From contig JAFABB010000027.1 in the NCBI GenBank assembly GCA_023426245.1, positions 1 through 64,000 of the forward strand: a stretch of 64,000 nucleotides of DNA. Reading direction: 5' to 3'. Below are positions 49,833 through 58,230 of this stretch, one piece after another (positions within the stretch are counted from its first letter, which is position 1; every line of letters begins with the position of its first letter). The notes beneath the pieces are model-generated. The model saw only the letters and a program-made list of their open reading frames with translations, was not told the DNA's origin and did not search any database. Both the position numbers and the translations under genes were made by a program. The DNA comes from Bacillota bacterium. Its GTDB lineage: Bacteria; Bacillota; UBA4882; UBA8346.

Positions 49833-51116
49833 ATGCCAATCAAGCCATTGCCGTTCTCGAAAACTCAAATCGAGAAAATCATTGAGAAATATCCGACGCC
49901 TTTTCATATTTATGACGAGCAAGCCATCCGGAATAATGCCCGGCAACTGCTGACGACCTTTGCCTGGGCGCCGGGATTCAAAGAGCATTTCGCAGTCAAG
50001 GCCACTCCGAATCCTTATATCATCAAGACTCTGCATGAAGAAGGATTCGGAGTGGATTGCAGTTCGCTGACGGAATTGATATTAGCGGAAAAGGCCGGCC
50101 TTTTGGGTGAAGAGATCATGTTTTCCTCCAATGACACACCGGCCGAAGAGTTTCAAAAAGCGCGCCAGCTGGGTGCGATTATCAATCTGGATGACATTAG
50201 TCATATTGCATTTCTGGAGGAACAGGTCGGACTTCCGGAACTGATCAGTTTCCGTTACAATCCGGGACCCTTGCGCAAAGGCAATGCCATTATCGGAGTT
50301 CCTGAAGAAGCCAAATACGGCTTTACCAAAGCCCAACTTTTCGAAGGGTACCGGATTTTAAAAGAAAAGGGCGTCAAGCGGTTCGGCCTTCATACCATGG
50401 TGGCCTCCAATGAACTCCATCCTCATTATTTTATCGAAACCGCCAAAATGCTGTTTGATCTGGTGGTTGAAATTTCACAACAATTGGGCATCCGTTTCGA
50501 GCTCATCAACTTGGGGGGGGGGTTCGGCATTCCCTATAAACCGGATCAAAAGCCGATTGATTTGGCGTTGATTTCTCACGGCATTCAAAAAGAATACGAT
50601 CAAAAAATTAAAGCCAATGGTTTGCATCCGCTACGGATCACCATGGAATGCGGACGTTATATCACCGGGCCTTATGGTTATTTAGTCGCCACGGTGCTGC
50701 ATAAAAAAGAGATCTACAAAAACTATGTCGGTTTGGACGCCTGTATGGCCAACCTGATGCGGCCCGCCCTTTACGGCGCTTATCACCATATTACCGTGCT
50801 TGGAAAAGAGGATTGGCCGTTGGACCACATATATGATGTCACCGGTTCCCTGTGCGAAAACAATGATAAATTCGCCATCAACCGTCAATTGCCGTTAATT
50901 GACAGGGGCGATTTGCTGGTCATTCATGACGCCGGAGCTCACGGACATGCCATGGGTTTTAATTATAACGGCAAGTTGCGTTCGGCGGAGTTGATGGCAA
51001 AGCCCGATGGAGAAGTGGAATTGATCCGCAGGGCCGAAACGAATGAAGATTATTTTGCAACTTTGGATTTTTCCCGTCTTGAGGAAAATAAAATAAAAAA
51101 GGCTGCGGCAAGATAA
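49833..51116 (+). CDS. lysA: Diaminopimelate decarboxylase
   Basis: A 427-residue fold-type III PLP decarboxylase, the last step of lysine synthesis. The PLP lysine is in FAVKATPNPYI (about 52-62). GFGVDCSSLTELILAEKAG, FGLHTMVASNELHP, the phosphate-binding NLGGGFGIPY and MECGRYITGPYG are in order, with the second-subunit CENNDKFAINR segment (the catalytic Cys) near 350. The three glycines of GGGFG lie in a run of ten G (50513-50522). The gene is far from the dap operon and has its own terminator. GCGGAGG precedes the ATG. Confidence 0.9.
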   Translation: MPIKPLPFSKTQIEKIIEKYPTPFHIYDEQAIRNNARQLLTTFAWAPGFKEHFAVKATPNPYIIKTLHEEGFGVDCSSLTELILAEKAGLLGEEIMFSSNDTPAEEFQKARQLGAIINLDDISHIAFLEEQVGLPELISFRYNPGPLRKGNAIIGVPEEAKYGFTKAQLFEGYRILKEKGVKRFGLHTMVASNELHPHYFIETAKMLFDLVVEISQQLGIRFELINLGGGFGIPYKPDQKPIDLALISHGIQKEYDQKIKANGLHPLRITMECGRYITGPYGYLVATVLHKKEIYKNYVGLDACMANLMRPALYGAYHHITVLGKEDWPLDHIYDVTGSLCENNDKFAINRQLPLIDRGDLLVIHDAGAHGHAMGFNYNGKLRSAELMAKPDGEVELIRRAETNEDYFATLDFSRLEENKIKKAAAR

Positions 51117-51160
51117 TCGTAATTCAGTTACCCTGCATTTGAATAATAAATTTTGATAAT

Positions 51161-51187
51161 AAGCTTCCGAAAGGGGAGCTTTTTTTA
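51161..51187 (+). terminator. Intrinsic terminator after lysA
   Basis: AAGCTTCC (51161-51168), loop GAAA and GGGGAGCTT (to 51181, one G bulged) followed by seven T. It closes the lysA transcript. Confidence 0.8.
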
Positions 51188-51246
51188 TTGGATTGCCCCA
51201 AATTTATTGGTTGCCCGAAAGGGATTGAATCGACTCTTCGAATTTG

Positions 51247-51393
51247 GGCTTTCATTATCCCCAATTGGGTCTACATCATTCGATTTTGGTGTCACATCAT
51301 TCAGTAATGGGTCTACATCAGAGAAAGTTGATGTTCCATCAGAAGATATTGGGTCTACATCAGAGAAAGCTGATGTTATATCCCGGAACTTTG
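51247..51393. repeat. Degenerate 21-nt tandem repeat (7 units)
   Basis: Seven consecutive 21-bp units start at 51247, 51268, 51289, 51310, 51331, 51352 and 51373. The shared pattern is GGTCTACATCA, seven variable bases, then TTG (for example the units at 51310 and 51352 differ at one base). An eighth, poorer unit may precede. The period is a multiple of three, so heptad-like peptide frames stay open on both strands: plus reads GSTSEKV/DVPSEDI, minus reads DVDPISS/DGTSTFS. No good ribosome site supports either frame. It lies between lysA and the response regulator, with no other gene in 51117-51539. Confidence 0.8.
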
Positions 51394-51503
51394 GGCCTTT
51401 ATTTTGGAAAAGAAGTTGCAGCATCCGCTTTTTGTGACAAAATTACCAAAATCTTGTCCTTTTTCGTATTTCATAACCCCTGTCCATTCCGGCTTTTTTT
51501 TGG

Positions 51504-51509
51504 TATAAT
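51504..51509 (+). promoter_or_regulatory. Probable -10 element for the two-component operon
   Basis: TATAAT at 51504-51509 lies 31 bp before the response-regulator start. The expected -35 position (51481-51486, TGTCCA) is a weak match, as in promoters that need an activator. PhoP-type autoregulation would fit but no Pho-box repeats are evident. Confidence 0.4.
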
Positions 51510-51539
51510 AAACCTAAATTGACAAGGGAGGCTTTGCAA

Positions 51540-52235
51540 ATGCCTGGAACAATTGCCATTATTGAAGATGAACCCAATATTGTGGAACTGGTAAAATATA
51601 ATTTGGATCGTGAAGGGTATCGCACGATTTCCGCTGGAACCGGCCGAAAAGGTTTGGAACTGGTTCAGCAGGAATTGCCGGATTTGGTTATTTTGGATTT
51701 AATGTTGCCCGAACTTGACGGCTTGTCGGTATGCAAACAATTACGGGCAGATGCTCAAACCAAATCGATCCCGATCATTATTCTTACCGCTAAAAGTGAA
51801 GAGGCTGACCGGGTTCTGGGACTGGAGATGGGCGCGGACGATTATGTCACGAAACCTTTTTCACCCCGGGAATTGGCTGCGAGGGTACGTGCCGTGTTAC
51901 GAAGGACTGGAAATGCCGAGGAAGATGAACCGGCAATTATCGAGATTGGCGGGATCCGTATGGACCTTCGGCAGCATTTGGTGAAGGTTAAAGGGGGAGA
52001 AGTCGAACTCACACCCAAGGAGTTTGATTTCCTTAAATTATTGTTATTAAATCCGGGCCGGGCCTTTACCCGGGAATTTTTATTGGAACATTTGTGGGGC
52101 TATGAATATTTCGGAGATACCCGGACTGTTGATGTGCATGTACGGCGTCTGCGTCAAAAAATTGAGGACAACCCGGCTGATCCCATATACTTGGAGACGG
52201 TCCGCGGAGTCGGCTACCGTTTCCGAGGTGAATGA
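51540..52235 (+). CDS. OmpR/PhoB-family response regulator
   Basis: A 231-residue regulator. The receiver domain (1-120) has the acidic pocket IIEDEPN, the phosphorylated Asp in VILDLMLPELDG and the Lys in DDYVTKPFSPREL. The winged-helix DNA-binding domain (about 135-228) shows VELTPKEFDFLKLLLLNPGRAFTRE, VDVHVRRLRQKIEDNP and TVRGVGYRF. Sequence style and the partner kinase suggest the phosphate-responsive PhoP/PhoB group. ATG at 51540 has GGGAGG upstream. Its stop overlaps the kinase start (ATGA). Confidence 0.93.
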   Translation: MPGTIAIIEDEPNIVELVKYNLDREGYRTISAGTGRKGLELVQQELPDLVILDLMLPELDGLSVCKQLRADAQTKSIPIIILTAKSEEADRVLGLEMGADDYVTKPFSPRELAARVRAVLRRTGNAEEDEPAIIEIGGIRMDLRQHLVKVKGGEVELTPKEFDFLKLLLLNPGRAFTREFLLEHLWGYEYFGDTRTVDVHVRRLRQKIEDNPADPIYLETVRGVGYRFRGE

Positions 52236-53611
52236 GGATGAAACCAATCGCTTGGCGATTGGGAGGCTTGCTCCTCCTTCTTTTTTTGCCGTTTTTGTTG
52301 GCGGGTTTTCTCTGGCATAATATTTATTTTCCTCTTTTTTCCCTGATTTGGTTCGTCATTATCGGGGGAATAATTTTCCGTTGGTTGAGTAACCCCTTGA
52401 AAGAACTTTATGATTTCATGGTTAATTTTCAGATGGGGATTCCCATCCGTAACCGTTTGACCCGCCGGAACGATTACTATGGCAAGCTAGCCAAAGGTCT
52501 TGAAAAGATTGATCGCACCCATACGAGTCATCTTAGTACTTTGCATGGGAGAATGGAAGAAATTCAAGCCATCTTGGCCAGTATGTCGGAAGGGGTTGTC
52601 GCTACCGACATTACCGGCCGGATTAGCCTAATCAATCCGGCTGCCACCGAACTTTTCAATCTCAACCCCGGAGAAGGCGTCGGCGAGTTCCCTTACAAAG
52701 TATTCCCGGATTCGGAATTGGCCGATATATTTCATCAGGTTTATGTAAAAGGTTATCCGCAAGAAATCGAGATTACTTGGCCCGGGATCTTGCAACGGGA
52801 CCTCAAAGTGCGTTTAGCCCCCATCCGGGATGATGTGAACGAAGAGATCCGTGGCGTGGTCGCAGTAATTGGCGATTTTACCAAGCTTAGGCAATTGGAA
52901 ACCATGCGTAAGGATTTTGTGGCCAACGTATCCCATGAGTTAAAAACGCCGTTGACTTCGATTAAAGGGTTTATTGAGACTTTACTGGATGGCGCCGTGA
53001 CCCAACGCGAAACGGCGATGAAGTTTCTCACCATTATTTATCAGGAAGCCGAGAGGCTTAACAACATTATTCATGATTTATTGGATTTGTCGAAATTGGA
53101 ATCGGGCAAAACCGAATTACGGAAGACCACCATCCATTTAGATGATTTGCTGAGTGAAATCATTCTTTCCGTAGAAAACAGGCTCAAAGAGAAGAATCTG
53201 GAATTAAAGAAAGAGCTTCAGGCAACGCTATTTTTCGGGGATGAGGATTTGCTCCGGGAAGTGATTCTCAATTTGCTGGACAATGCCATCAAATACACTC
53301 CGGAAGGTGGTAGCATTTTGATCGGCAGTCATGAAACCAGCGAGGGAGTTGTTTTTTACATTAAAGACACCGGGCTTGGGGTTCCCAAAGAAAGTCTGCC
53401 CAGGATTTTTGAGCGTTTTTACAGGGTTGACAAGGGCCGCTCCAGGGCGATGGGCGGAACAGGGCTGGGACTGGCGATTGTGAAGCATATTATCGAAAGA
53501 CATGGTGGAAAAGTCTCGGTTATCAGTGAATTAGGAAAGGGTAGTCAATTTTCATTTGTCATTCCGATTACGAATGAAGAAGAAATTGGCACGAAAGATG
53601 AGACTGAATAA
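52232..53611 (+). CDS. Sensor histidine kinase (PhoR-like)
   Basis: A 459-residue membrane kinase. Two N-terminal helices (GGLLLLLFLPFLLAGFLW and LFSLIWFVIIGGIIF) are separated by only a few residues, so there is almost no external sensor. A PAS domain follows (LASMSEGVVATDITGRISLINPAA), then HisKA with VSHELKTPLTSIKGF and the HATPase with NLLDNAIKYTPEGG, DTGLGVP and GGTGLGLAIVKHI. This minimal layout is usual for Bacillota PhoR kinases that sense internally. The ATG overlaps the regulator stop. The rluB start lies inside its 3' end. Confidence 0.92.
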   Translation: MRMKPIAWRLGGLLLLLFLPFLLAGFLWHNIYFPLFSLIWFVIIGGIIFRWLSNPLKELYDFMVNFQMGIPIRNRLTRRNDYYGKLAKGLEKIDRTHTSHLSTLHGRMEEIQAILASMSEGVVATDITGRISLINPAATELFNLNPGEGVGEFPYKVFPDSELADIFHQVYVKGYPQEIEITWPGILQRDLKVRLAPIRDDVNEEIRGVVAVIGDFTKLRQLETMRKDFVANVSHELKTPLTSIKGFIETLLDGAVTQRETAMKFLTIIYQEAERLNNIIHDLLDLSKLESGKTELRKTTIHLDDLLSEIILSVENRLKEKNLELKKELQATLFFGDEDLLREVILNLLDNAIKYTPEGGSILIGSHETSEGVVFYIKDTGLGVPKESLPRIFERFYRVDKGRSRAMGGTGLGLAIVKHIIERHGGKVSVISELGKGSQFSFVIPITNEEEIGTKDETE

Positions 53612-54329
53612 ATTTTTAGCGGAAGCCGGCATCTCATCTAGGAGGCAAGCGGATCATCTCATCCAGGAAGGCCGGGTCCTGGTGAATCAGCAAGTGGTAA
53701 GGGAAATGGGACTCCAAATCGATCCCCAAAAGGATCAAGTCATCGTGGATGGGCGCTTGGCAGTTTCGCTTCATCAGTGGGATTATTTGATTTTAAATAA
53801 ACTCCCCGGCTTTTTAACAACAGTTAGCGATCCCTTTGGCCGTCCAACAGTGATGGATCTGTTGCCGCCAGGAAATACCCGGTTGTATCCGGTTGGCAGA
53901 CTTGACCTGGATACTTCCGGGTTATTGTTTTTTACCAATGATGGGGAAATGGCCTTAGCCCTCACTCATCCAAGACATTTGGTATCCAAAACTTATTTGG
54001 TTAAAGTTCGCGGTGTGCCGGGGGAGGGAGAACTGCAAAACTTAGCCTCCGGCGTATTGTTGGAAGATGGTTTAACTGCACCTGCAAAACTTGCATTAGA
54101 AGGTGTGGAAAATGGGAATGCTATCATCAGAATTATTATCCGTGAAGGGCGAAAACGGCAAATTAAAAGGATGATGCTCCACATCGATCATCCGGTACTG
54201 AGCCTTCACCGGACCGCGGTTGGTCCATTAAATCTTGGGGATTTAAAACCAGGGAAATGCCGTCGCCCAACTGAAGTTGAGTTAACAGAGCTTAACAAGT
54301 TAAAACTGCAGGTAAAGATGAGTTCTTAG
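53598..54329 (+). CDS. rluB: Ribosomal large-subunit pseudouridine synthase (RluB family)
   Basis: A 243-residue enzyme that isomerises a uridine of 23S rRNA. An S4 domain at the N-terminus (MRLNKFLAEAGISSRRQADHLI) is followed by the catalytic domain with PVGRLDLDTSGLLFFTNDG, which contains the catalytic Asp, and EGRKRQIKRMM. Start at 53598 fits the family N-terminus and overlaps the kinase gene by 14 bases; an in-frame start at 53556 would add unrelated residues. RluB is often placed near segregation or spore genes in Bacillota. Confidence 0.92.
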   Translation: MRLNKFLAEAGISSRRQADHLIQEGRVLVNQQVVREMGLQIDPQKDQVIVDGRLAVSLHQWDYLILNKLPGFLTTVSDPFGRPTVMDLLPPGNTRLYPVGRLDLDTSGLLFFTNDGEMALALTHPRHLVSKTYLVKVRGVPGEGELQNLASGVLLEDGLTAPAKLALEGVENGNAIIRIIIREGRKRQIKRMMLHIDHPVLSLHRTAVGPLNLGDLKPGKCRRPTEVELTELNKLKLQVKMSS

Positions 54330-54353
54330 TTTCGAAAGAGAAGGGAAAACCGA

Positions 54354-54749
54354 TTGAAAGCTAAAATTCGTTTTGACTTTAAGGCGGAGCCTGCCTCCTC
54401 CCGGAGATTTTTTTGGCAACAAACAGATATCCGGCAGCAGGCCAAGGAAATTAGGGCTAAAAATGTTTCGCTTCTACAGAATTTGCCGTTTCAAGGTTTA
54501 ATGGTTGAGAAACTCGATCAGGAACTTGAAGTTTACGTTGTTCCGGACGATCAAGATCAGGAAATTGCCTATGCACCTGTAGAGATGGTGGTAGAAGCGG
54601 ACTCAATCGCGGATTTAATGCCGCTGACCCTGAGGGAAGAGTTTCGTAAAATCAAAGTCTTGGAACCGGGGGCCTGTACACTCTCCAGTGTAGATGTGGA
54701 ACGGTTTTTATTCCGTGTGAGCGAAGAATTCCGCTCCGAAGTTGAATAA
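54354..54749 (+). CDS. Conserved-looking hypothetical protein
   Basis: A 131-residue acidic soluble protein starting from TTG behind AGAAGGG, 24 bp after rluB. It has no membrane segment, cysteine motif or recognised domain. An N-terminal basic stretch (KAEPASSRRFFWQQTDIRQQAKEI) precedes an acidic beta-rich part (EVYVVPDDQDQEIAYAPVEMVVEAD) and a helical C-terminus. Coding appears real from codon use and from the ribosome site. Function unknown. Confidence 0.6.
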   Translation: MKAKIRFDFKAEPASSRRFFWQQTDIRQQAKEIRAKNVSLLQNLPFQGLMVEKLDQELEVYVVPDDQDQEIAYAPVEMVVEADSIADLMPLTLREEFRKIKVLEPGACTLSSVDVERFLFRVSEEFRSEVE

Positions 54750-54941
54750 AAGAGTTGTAGGACAAGGGGAAGGATGAAAATGGGGCCAATACCCATTCCA
54801 GCCCTGAAAGGGAGGGAGCTATTTTTCAGACCCCGATCGTCGTTCAGACTTCGAAACAATGTATACCCGTGGGCCTGTTAATTCCCGTAAGTGGAGGGTA
54901 ATCTTTGCAGTAAACGTATTGTCTAGAAAGTTGGAGTGAAG

Positions 54942-55985
54942 ATGGCAGTTAAGTTTATTACCCGGCATTTTGTAAAAGATTTGGGAATCGATCTCGGCAC
55001 GGCAAATAGCTTGGTTTATGAACGCAATAAAGGCATCATTTTGAAGGAACCTTCGGTAGTCGCAATCCGTAAGACTACCAAAGAAGTTTTGGCTGTCGGC
55101 AGCGGAGCCAGACAGATGATTGGCCGCACTCCCAATGATATTATTGCGATTCGTCCTTTAAGGGATGGAGTGATCGCTGATTTTGACATTACCCGGGAAA
55201 TGATTAAATATTTCATCCGAAAAGCTTGTCATGGGAAGGTATTTATTAAGCCCAGGGCCGTGGTTAGCATACCTTCCGGGACAACTGAAGTCCAAAGAAG
55301 AGCCGTTATTGAGGCCACCATTAATGCCGGCGCCCGTGAAGTTTTCTTAATCGAAGAACCTGTAGCTGCAGCTATCGGCGCGGGATTGCCGGTACATGAG
55401 GCTACAGGAAACATGGTGATCGATGTAGGCGGAGGCACTACCGATATAGCCGTTATTTCCCTTGGGGGCATTGTTACCGGCCAATCGATTCCGGTCGGCG
55501 GCGATACGATGGATGAAGCGATAGCCCGGAGTATCCGGCGGAATTATAACTTAATGATTGGGGAAAGAACCGCTGAAGATATTAAAATCTATTTGGGATC
55601 GGCTTTTCCTTTGGCGCAGGAAATCAAGTATGAAGTCCGGGGCAGGGATCATGTAACCGGTTTACCGAAAGTCATCCAAATCGGTTCGGAAGAAATCCGG
55701 AATGCACTGAAGGAGCCTCTTAACGCTATTGTTAACGCAGTCCGGCAGATAATTGAAAAAACCCCGCCTGAATTAGTGGCGGATATTATGTTTAAAGACA
55801 TTGTCATGACCGGGGGCGGCTCTTTATTAAAAGGCTTTGATCAGTTGCTCAGTAAAGAATTGGGAATGTCGGTCAGAGTGGCGGAGGACCCTTTGAGCAG
55901 TGTTGTAGTGGGAACGGGTAAGACTCTGGAACAGCTCCATTTGCTTTCCCGGGTTCTGGTGGCGGCTAAAAAAGCAACTTCGTAA
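54942..55985 (+). CDS. mreB: MreB/Mbl-family actin-like cell-shape protein
   Basis: A 347-residue bacterial actin that guides lateral cell-wall synthesis. Phosphate-1 motif DLGIDLGTANSLVY, the connect and phosphate-2 region VIDVGGGTTDIAVISLGGI, and the adenosine motif DIVMTGGGSLLKGFDQLL are present, with GTTEVQRRAVIEA typical of the MreB branch. ATG at 54942 follows TTGGAGTG; an in-frame GTG two codons upstream is less likely. mreC and mreD are not adjacent, so this is probably an Mbl or MreBH-type solitary paralogue. It indicates a rod-shaped cell. Confidence 0.94.
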   Translation: MAVKFITRHFVKDLGIDLGTANSLVYERNKGIILKEPSVVAIRKTTKEVLAVGSGARQMIGRTPNDIIAIRPLRDGVIADFDITREMIKYFIRKACHGKVFIKPRAVVSIPSGTTEVQRRAVIEATINAGAREVFLIEEPVAAAIGAGLPVHEATGNMVIDVGGGTTDIAVISLGGIVTGQSIPVGGDTMDEAIARSIRRNYNLMIGERTAEDIKIYLGSAFPLAQEIKYEVRGRDHVTGLPKVIQIGSEEIRNALKEPLNAIVNAVRQIIEKTPPELVADIMFKDIVMTGGGSLLKGFDQLLSKELGMSVRVAEDPLSSVVVGTGKTLEQLHLLSRVLVAAKKATS

Positions 55986-56095
55986 TAATCACCTACGCAA
56001 TCAAAGGAACCGCGACACCAAATTATGATAAATCAAGTTTAAGCCTAGATTAAATTTTATGGATCTCAATGGAAACCGATAAATGCTATTTCGAA

Positions 56096-56133
56096 AACAC
56101 CGAGGCACGCACTTGCGTAGCGGTGTTTTTTTA
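56096..56133 (+). terminator. Intrinsic terminator after mreB
   Basis: AACACCG (56096-56102) pairs with CGGTGTT (56121-56127), with an inner ACGCA/TGCGT stem, followed by a run of seven T. It ends the mreB transcript 110 bp after the stop. Confidence 0.85.
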
Positions 56134-56262
56134 TGGAAACCAGCGGTAAAAAAATCAAGGAGAATTGAAAAGGAATTTCCCCTTTCTTGGTGAATAATTC
56201 ATTCTTGGTATTAAAACAGGAGTGGTAGAGAGTAGAGTGTTATAAAGAAGGGAAGTTTTCGT

Positions 56263-56955
56263 TTGGTAAGGATTAAAAGTTGGCACGTGGGTATTGGTGT
56301 TGTATCGATGGTCCTCGGATTGTTGTTTGTCTTCCAACTTCGTACCGAATGGAAAATTCGGGCCGTTCTGCCCACGCGTCAAGTGAATGAATTGGCTAAA
56401 ATTTTCAGTAACCAAAAGCTTCAATTGGAAAAATATCAAAGTGAAAATGAATATTTACGGAAACAATTGAAAGATTATGATCGAGATCGTGAAATTGTGC
56501 GGCTCCGAATGGCTTCGGGGTTGGTCCCTCTTAGGGGAAAGGGAATCATCATTACACTGAGTGATTCTGATAAAAAGCTAAAAAGCTATGAGGATCCGGT
56601 CTTTTATATTGTGCATTATGATCAATTGGAACTCCTTGTCAATGAGCTTTGGGCGGCAGGATCCGAGGCGGTTTCGATAAACAATTATCGTATCGGCAAT
56701 ACCACGGGTTTCAGTTGTGCGGGAACCACTATCTTGGTTGATACAAAAAGAATTGCTCCGCCTTTTGAAATTTCTGCTATCGGTGATCCCAAAAATTTAA
56801 AGAACGCTTTGATGATGCCGGGCGGCTTTGTGGAACAGCAAATTCTCTCCTTTAATCTGAGGTTTTCGATAGAAACCGCCGATGAAATCGAAATTCCGGC
56901 TTACAAGGGAAGTATTTCTTTTGATTACGCCGAACCGGTAGAGGAGGAGAAATAG
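56263..56955 (+). CDS. DUF881 family protein (copy 1)
   Basis: A 230-residue protein with one N-terminal membrane helix (VGIGVVSMVLGLLFVFQL), a coiled coil (KIFSNQKLQLEKYQSENEYLRKQL) and an external DUF881 domain with GKGIIITLSDSD, QLELLVNELWAAGSEAVSINNYRI and GTTILVDTKRIAPPFEISAIGDP. In Bacillus subtilis related YlxW/YlxX proteins lie next to sbp near division genes. The function is unknown. The start is TTG behind AAGGGAAG. It forms a pair with the DUF1290 gene, and the pair is repeated 1.27 kb downstream. Confidence 0.88.
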   Translation: MVRIKSWHVGIGVVSMVLGLLFVFQLRTEWKIRAVLPTRQVNELAKIFSNQKLQLEKYQSENEYLRKQLKDYDRDREIVRLRMASGLVPLRGKGIIITLSDSDKKLKSYEDPVFYIVHYDQLELLVNELWAAGSEAVSINNYRIGNTTGFSCAGTTILVDTKRIAPPFEISAIGDPKNLKNALMMPGGFVEQQILSFNLRFSIETADEIEIPAYKGSISFDYAEPVEEEK

Positions 56956-56956
56956 T

Positions 56957-57343
56957 TTGTATATCCCGATTATTGGTGCTTTAATAGGAATTTTGCTGGG
57001 AGTTGTTTTACCTTATGATATTCCGATTAATTTTGTAAAGTATACGGCTATAGCGATTTTAGCTGCTTTAGACGCTATTTTCGGCGGCATTCGCGCCCAA
57101 CTCGGCCAGAAATTTGTTTTTTTCAAATTTATCAGCAGCTTTTTCACCAATACCGCGATGGCGGCATTGCTTGCTTACCTCGGCGACATCCTGGGAATCG
57201 ATATTTATTTGGGCGCGGTTGTCGTATTCAGTATCCGGATTTTCCAAAATTTATCGTTGATCCGGGAAGAAATCTTCGACCGGGTCTTGTGGTGGCGTAC
57301 CAATGGTCATAGCAAGGATAAGGATGTTCAATTAGAAAAGTAA
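56957..57343 (+). CDS. sbp: DUF1290 small basic protein Sbp (copy 1)
   Basis: A 128-residue membrane protein of the Sbp family with three to four helices: YIPIIGALIGILLGVVLPYD, YTAIAILAALDAIFGGIRAQL, and SSFFTNTAMAALLAYLGDILG with YLGAVVVFSIRIF. The C-terminus is charged and cytosolic. The start is TTG behind GGAGGAG at the end of the DUF881 gene. Sbp proteins cluster with cell-division and envelope genes; their biochemical role is unknown. Confidence 0.9.
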   Translation: MYIPIIGALIGILLGVVLPYDIPINFVKYTAIAILAALDAIFGGIRAQLGQKFVFFKFISSFFTNTAMAALLAYLGDILGIDIYLGAVVVFSIRIFQNLSLIREEIFDRVLWWRTNGHSKDKDVQLEK

Positions 57344-57433
57344 AATGAATCCTTCGATAGTCAGAGTAATAAACGATAGCCTCTTTGGATAATAAAATAA
57401 GTGCGACATGGTCGTTGCGAAGCATGATATTAA

Positions 57434-57460
57434 AACATTGGGAAACCCAGTGTTTTTTTA
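57434..57460 (+). terminator. Intrinsic terminator after first DUF881-sbp pair
   Basis: ACATTGGG (57435-57442), loop AAA and CCCAGTGT (57446-57453) with one mismatch, followed by seven T. It separates the two paralogous pairs. Confidence 0.85.
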
Positions 57461-57468
57461 TTTTAAAT

Positions 57469-57497
57469 TTGGTTAATAAAGGAATTATAAATATAAT
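57469..57497 (+). promoter_or_regulatory. Promoter of the second DUF881-sbp pair
   Basis: TTGGTT (57469-57474), a 17-bp spacer and a perfect TATAAT (57492-57497), about 40 bp before the second DUF881 start. The second pair is therefore its own transcription unit. Confidence 0.65.
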
Positions 57498-57535
57498 ATG
57501 GAATATTTAAATAATTATATTGGTAGGAGTTATCC

Positions 57536-58228
57536 ATGGCCAAAATGAAAAGTTGGCAAATGGGAATAGGCGCCGTTTCGACGATACTAGGTTTTATGCT
57601 GGTGGTTCAATTGCGAACCGAAGGGAATATCAATGCGCTTTTACCAACGCGCCAAATTAATGAATTGGCAAAAATGTATGTAACACAAAAAATGCAATTG
57701 GAAAAATACGAACAGGAGAATAGTTATCTCCGGAAACAATTAAAGAATTATGATCGGGACCAGGAAGTTGTCAGACTAAGAATGGTAACCGGTTCAATTC
57801 CGGTGAGAGGTAAAGGAATTCTGATTACTTTAGGTGATTCTGATAAAAAGCTGAATGACTATGAGGACCCCATTTTTTATATTGTTCATTACTATCAGTT
57901 GGAATTGTTAATGAATGAACTTTGGAATGCTGGTGCTGAAGGGATTATGATTAATAATAATCGGATTATCAATTCTTCCGGATTTAGTTGTGCGGGGACT
58001 ACAATTTTGGTCGATACCAAAAGGATAGCTCCTCCCTTTGAAATCTTCGCCATTGGGGATCCCAACGGTTTAAGAAAAAACCTCACAATACCGGGTGGTT
58101 ATGTTGAACGGGAAATTCTAGCCTTTAATTTAAAATTTTCGATAGAAACCGCCGATGAAATCGAAATTCCGGCTTACAAAGGAAGCGTTTCTTTTGATTA
58201 CGCCAAACCGGTAGAGGAGGAAAAATAG
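57536..58228 (+). CDS. DUF881 family protein (copy 2)
   Basis: A 230-residue paralogue of the protein at 56263, the same length and collinear: membrane helix MGIGAVSTILGFMLVVQL, coiled coil, GKGILITLGDSD, GTTILVDTKRIAPPFEIFAIGDP. The last 70 bp are nearly identical in DNA to copy 1, while the middle differs at many codons, pointing to duplication with recent gene conversion. GTAGGAG precedes the ATG. The sbp copy follows after two bases. Confidence 0.88.
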   Translation: MAKMKSWQMGIGAVSTILGFMLVVQLRTEGNINALLPTRQINELAKMYVTQKMQLEKYEQENSYLRKQLKNYDRDQEVVRLRMVTGSIPVRGKGILITLGDSDKKLNDYEDPIFYIVHYYQLELLMNELWNAGAEGIMINNNRIINSSGFSCAGTTILVDTKRIAPPFEIFAIGDPNGLRKNLTIPGGYVEREILAFNLKFSIETADEIEIPAYKGSVSFDYAKPVEEEK

Positions 58229-58230
58229 TT

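Noticed and set aside
51153..51437. Forward and reverse frames over the 21-nt repeat as genes
   Set aside because: Frames stay open because the repeat period is a multiple of three; no ribosome site on either strand, so listed only as a repeat.
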